NCBI GenBank assembly: GCA_024402535.1
Contig: JAKSTN010000006.1
Span: forward strand, 1 to 64,000
From: Treponema sp.
GTDB taxonomy: Bacteria > Spirochaetota > Spirochaetia > Treponematales > Treponemataceae
DNA: 64,000 nt
Direction: 5' to 3'
Of this stretch, positions 60,956 through 64,000 are shown piece by piece. The notes under the pieces are model-generated. The model ran no database searches and had not been told where the DNA came from. It was given only the letters and a program-made list of their open reading frames with translations. Position 1 is the first letter of the stretch; every line of letters begins with the position of its first letter. The position numbers and the translations under genes are program-made.

Positions 60956-61735
60956 GTGAAAGTAATCAGTTTTTATAATCATAAAGGTGGCGTTGGGAAG
61001 ACTTCCCTCACTACTGCCGTTGCAGGACAGCTGGTCGTAAACAAGAAAAAAGTGCTTATGATCGACTCCGATTCTCAGGCAAATCTGACCAATCAGTTTA
61101 TGTCTTCTAAAGAAGTTCAGTATGAATTTGCAGACTATCTTTTTGCAGACAAGAATTCTAAGCCAGAAATTTTGCAGCGGGCAATTCAGAAAACCCGTTA
61201 CAAGGGACTCTATTATTTACCAACAAAAAAACTTTCTGAAGGTGGTCGCATTGATCAATGGGCCCGTACTCAGGCCGGCGAATCGGAAAACCGCCGTACC
61301 CTTCCCAACCTTATGATTTATCTTCAGCAGCTTGGTTTTGAGTACGTCCTCTTTGATATGCCCCCATCCTACTCTGAACTCGATAAAAAAATTCTTCTGG
61401 CCAGTGATGAAGTTATCCCGGTTTTGAAAATTGAAAAAGACTCTGTTGAAGGACTGGCAGACTTTTACATCCTTCTGGACGCTCTTCGAGACGGCGAAGA
61501 AAAACCAATTGTAAACAAACTTATTTTCAATATGCGCAACAAGTCTATTGGTGAGCAGAATAAAATGATGCCACAGATTGATGCTCTGCAGTCAACGAAA
61601 TATATCATTCCAATGGAACAGGCTGTAGAAACTGCTAAAAAAGAAATGAAGCTTTTACAGAACTATAAAGTGAAGGCAGAAACAAAAGATGTTCTTCATA
61701 AGTTAACAAAAGACATTATGGAAGATCAGGAATAG
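60956..61735 (+). CDS. parA: ParA-family partition ATPase
   Basis: The protein has 259 residues from a GTG preceded by GGGAGGAAA. The deviant Walker A is KGGVGKT (10-16), and YVLFDMPPSYSE (about 130-141) gives the Walker A' or B strand. There is no N-terminal HTH, so it is the small (type Ib) form, which relies on a separate DNA-binding partner. It moves plasmid copies along the nucleoid. It is co-oriented with the RHH gene 9 bp downstream and preceded by the heptad array. Confidence 0.92.
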   Translation: MKVISFYNHKGGVGKTSLTTAVAGQLVVNKKKVLMIDSDSQANLTNQFMSSKEVQYEFADYLFADKNSKPEILQRAIQKTRYKGLYYLPTKKLSEGGRIDQWARTQAGESENRRTLPNLMIYLQQLGFEYVLFDMPPSYSELDKKILLASDEVIPVLKIEKDSVEGLADFYILLDALRDGEEKPIVNKLIFNMRNKSIGEQNKMMPQIDALQSTKYIIPMEQAVETAKKEMKLLQNYKVKAETKDVLHKLTKDIMEDQE

Positions 61736-61744
61736 GAGCGAAAA

Positions 61745-62104
61745 ATGGCAAAATTATCTAAACAGATGGAAGAATTTGAAGACGACGATCTTGCTCCTCT
61801 GGTCCCACTTAAAGAAATTGCTGAGACTGCACTGGAACAGAAACTTTCTGCTATTGATACTCATATGCAGGAACAGAAAGAAATTAAAGAAGATAAACAG
61901 GTAAAGAAAAATACTCAGAAACAGGTTAACTTTCGTATTACCGAAGAAGAATTTGAGAAATATTCAAAGCTTTTTGGCGGTAAGGGCGTTTCTTTCTCAA
62001 AGGCTATCCGTATGTGGCTGGACTTTGGTTATGATGCCATCAAAAACGGGAAGTATGATATGTCTCCTTACGGAATAAAAGAAAACACACTCCGTTCAAT
62101 TTAA
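61745..62104 (+). CDS. Ribbon-helix-helix partition partner (ParB/ParG-like)
   Basis: The protein has 119 residues. An acidic, flexible N-terminal half contains DDDLAPLVPLKEIAETALEQ. The C-terminal half is a ribbon-helix-helix: QVNFRITEEEFEKYSKLFG then GVSFSKAIRMWLDFGYDAI. In type Ib systems such proteins bind heptad arrays and stimulate ParA through the N-terminal tail. The array at 60779-60891 is the natural target, giving both segregation and autoregulation. Confidence 0.8.
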   Translation: MAKLSKQMEEFEDDDLAPLVPLKEIAETALEQKLSAIDTHMQEQKEIKEDKQVKKNTQKQVNFRITEEEFEKYSKLFGGKGVSFSKAIRMWLDFGYDAIKNGKYDMSPYGIKENTLRSI

Positions 62105-62124
62105 TATTTTTCGGAGGTTTCGTA

Positions 62125-62937
62125 ATGGCAGAGACAATAAATGAACTGATTAGAAAAAGATATCCAAACGGGCATGACCTGGGAAAACTCTTTGTAGAAA
62201 CCACTGTAAAAGATATTGAGTGCTGGCGCAAAGATAAACCGGTAAAACATGCGTATACTCAGGATATGCTGAATAAAGCTTTTTACGAACTTCCTCCAGA
62301 AGATCAGAAGATCTTTAATAACTATGCAGATGTTCATGAAACTTTGATTTCAATTTATGACCGTAATCAGGCTTATCTGCAGCAGTTCTATAATGGTTTT
62401 TATCGGGTAAAATATACTTTGGATGAAATCATCAGAAATGAAAGATTCTATGAAAGTAATCTGAAATTTAAGAATTATCTTGCAGCGGAAGAAGGTGAAG
62501 TTTATATAAATAACCTTAAAAAAGATCTTCTTCGGCTTTCGAATCTTAAAAAATCCGGCAGGGTAGGGGAGATAGAAAAAGCCTATTCTCTTATGGAAGA
62601 TGCTTTGTGGGACTTTACAGCCTGTAAGGTGTATCTGGATACTGCAGGTTCTCTTTATGGTCTGGATTTTAAGAGAATCAGTTATTCCCACTTTGAAGAA
62701 GCTGCAGACAAGGCTTCAGAACTTGCCGTCCTTTATGAAAAAGCGTCATATCTTTCAAGAGACGTGAAAAAATATTTTGTGAAAATAAATGTTGACGATT
62801 ATCACTGTAACGGTGAAACAGATAAGAATATTGACCTTCAGATTGCACAGGCAAATACCTTTATAAAAAGATATAAGCCTCAGATAGAAGCAATAAAAGT
62901 GACTCTGAAGAATAAACAAAAAGAAATGGGAGAGTAG
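62125..62937 (+). CDS. Unidentified 270-residue protein between par and rep
   Basis: The protein has 270 residues; CGGAGG precedes the ATG. It is helical and soluble. The N-terminus MAETINELIRKRYPNGHDLG is followed by an HTH-like TTVKDIECWRKDKPVKHAY, then long helices (KKDLLRLSNLKKSGRVGEI). The end is lysine-rich (KVTLKNKQKEMGE). It lies 20 bp after the RHH gene and 3 bp before rep, so it is part of the same operon. Replication control or copy number is possible, inferred from position only. Confidence 0.65.
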   Translation: MAETINELIRKRYPNGHDLGKLFVETTVKDIECWRKDKPVKHAYTQDMLNKAFYELPPEDQKIFNNYADVHETLISIYDRNQAYLQQFYNGFYRVKYTLDEIIRNERFYESNLKFKNYLAAEEGEVYINNLKKDLLRLSNLKKSGRVGEIEKAYSLMEDALWDFTACKVYLDTAGSLYGLDFKRISYSHFEEAADKASELAVLYEKASYLSRDVKKYFVKINVDDYHCNGETDKNIDLQIAQANTFIKRYKPQIEAIKVTLKNKQKEMGE

Positions 62938-62940
62938 GAA

Positions 62941-63987
62941 ATGGCAGAAGAAATTAAACCTCTGGATACTCTGGAAGCTCCAGAACTCAGTATATCTCAG
63001 GATTCCCATTCTTATGAACATACACCAAACTCTGTTCCAATTGATTTGATGCAGCGGGCTCTGGCAAACAGCGGAAACCTGGAATTAATGGAACAGCGAC
63101 AGGCAGAAATTTCTAAGAGAAATGGAAAGCTTGAAGTAATCAATGCAAATGATGGCTCTATAAAAATCCGCCAGGAAACTGATGATTATTCGACAGTCCT
63201 TACTTTTTTCTTTCAATCTACAAAGAAACTGCCACAGCCTGCCAAAAAGATCCTTCGCTTTGTAATGACAAAGGTTTCTGAACAGGCTTTCAGTAATAGG
63301 GAACTGTATTCAGATAAGATTAAATTCCAGCTGAAAGATATTGTGGATGCAGGGATTTACACAAATATCGAATCTGCAAGAACAGGTTTTAAAGCGGGCT
63401 CAAAAGCTCTGGTAAATATGGCGATTGAAGGGGAGCTTAAAAAGGGAAAAGGGGCCAAGCAGGAAAAATATATGTGGTCTTACGGTCATATTTTCAGAAA
63501 GGCTTCCATCATAAATGGAGTATGTCAGATTGATCTGGAAACTGATAATGACTGGAACTTTATTATTCCAAACTACGAAATTACTCCCCGGTATATTTAT
63601 CAGCTGGCAAACCGAAGTTTTGACCTGGCAGAAGCAATTTTCTATTACGCTCGTGTAAACTGCCGTCAGATTGCAGATGAAGGCTATTTTACATTGAGTC
63701 TTAAGGTTATTCAGCAGAGACTTGCTTTACCTGATGAAACTCCGAATCCGAAAAGAGATATTCAGAAGCCTATTTTGGATAGTATTCAGGAAATTAATGA
63801 TCGGGAAACAAAAACCCAGAACTTTAAAATTGAAGTAGAAGGTGATAATGATCTGCCAATTAAAGGCTGGATAGAAACCGGAAGAATTAAGATCACTTTT
63901 TATAATGACTATCTGGAACAGTATAAACGTTATTCTCATGCTCGGGCAGCAAAAATTGAAGAAGCGGCTTCGGCAAATAAAGCATAA
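62941..63987 (+). CDS. Plasmid replication initiator, Rep_3-like double winged helix
   Basis: The protein has 348 residues. Two winged-helix domains are suggested: about 75-185 (FFFQSTKKLPQPAKKILRFV, KIKFQLKDIVDAGIYTNIES) and about 205-330 (ITPRYIYQLANRSFDLAEAI, YFTLSLKVIQQRLALPDETP, GRIKITFYNDYL). This is the layout of Rep_3/RepA initiators that bind iterons. It starts 3 bp after the previous stop. If correct, the element replicates autonomously. The second Rep-like gene at 58561 may be a helicase loader. Confidence 0.75.
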   Translation: MAEEIKPLDTLEAPELSISQDSHSYEHTPNSVPIDLMQRALANSGNLELMEQRQAEISKRNGKLEVINANDGSIKIRQETDDYSTVLTFFFQSTKKLPQPAKKILRFVMTKVSEQAFSNRELYSDKIKFQLKDIVDAGIYTNIESARTGFKAGSKALVNMAIEGELKKGKGAKQEKYMWSYGHIFRKASIINGVCQIDLETDNDWNFIIPNYEITPRYIYQLANRSFDLAEAIFYYARVNCRQIADEGYFTLSLKVIQQRLALPDETPNPKRDIQKPILDSIQEINDRETKTQNFKIEVEGDNDLPIKGWIETGRIKITFYNDYLEQYKRYSHARAAKIEEAASANKA

Positions 63988-64000
63988 TGTCAACATTTTA

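Noticed and set aside
1..64000. CRISPR arrays, tRNA or rRNA genes, intact insertion sequences
   Set aside because: No regularly spaced 25-40-bp repeats, no cloverleaf-like segments and no intact transposase frames were seen on reading both strands.

Overview
The window looks like accessory DNA, most likely a large conjugative plasmid or an integrated element, from a host-associated spirochaete of the Treponema type. This rests on several signs. The sequence is AT-rich. Three very large surface lipoproteins have spirochaete-style lipoboxes. There are BspA-type leucine-rich repeats, HWH-type modules and bacterial Ig-like arrays. There are no rRNA, tRNA or housekeeping operons. The genus is an inference.

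Layout. 1-5.5 kb: the tail of one gene and two divergent giant lipoproteins (mosaic DUF285/collagen-like, and LRR_5). 5.5-11.4 kb: a CI/LexA-type repressor with palindromic operators, an unknown protein, three small proteins sharing a C-x8-C-x3/4-C-x2-C knuckle, a WYL regulator, a secreted duplicated protein, and a 27-residue membrane peptide. 12-15.2 kb: three very AT-rich genes of unknown role, one ending in the module usually attached to macro-domain proteins. 15.3-27.7 kb: the transfer region, with topoisomerase III, a candidate oriT, a relaxase, VirB8/TrbF, VirB9/TrbG, VirB10/TrbI and a 1,914-residue Ig-repeat lipoprotein. VirB4, VirB6 and VirD4 are not in this window. 28-35.7 kb: a HTH/HTH/PemK-like gene pair and a 1,427-residue polyvalent protein joining LPD-like domains, a ComM-type AAA helicase and a RadC-type JAB domain.

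35.7-49 kb is a patchwork of small genes, gene fragments, a tyrosine-recombinase remnant and dispersed repeats, together with candidate conflict genes (JAB plus two-TM protein, YgjP peptidase, metallophosphatase, NYN nuclease, PD-(D/E)XK nuclease). 49-55.6 kb is a co-oriented block: WYL regulator, YgjP-like zincin, MoxR ATPase, VWA protein and two cytoplasmic LRR proteins. 55.7-59.6 kb is a minus-strand plasmid operon with a Rep/DnaD-like protein, SSB, small proteins and a thioredoxin-like protein. 59.6-64 kb holds the likely origin (20-bp iterons), a centromere-like array of TGCTATA heptads, parA, a ribbon-helix-helix partner, an unknown gene and a Rep_3-type initiator.

How it may work together: replication and partition at the right end, transfer at 15-28 kb, cargo and defence between. 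The most unusual signal is a 10-mer (TGCCCAGGTG, in one case a partial version) sitting about 20 nt before the start codons of topB, the relaxase gene and virB8. Two compact minus-strand transcription units, at 35.87-35.97 kb and 59.63-59.75 kb, carry its complement. I propose that they form an RNA-based circuit coordinating transfer with replication. This is inferred from sequence only.
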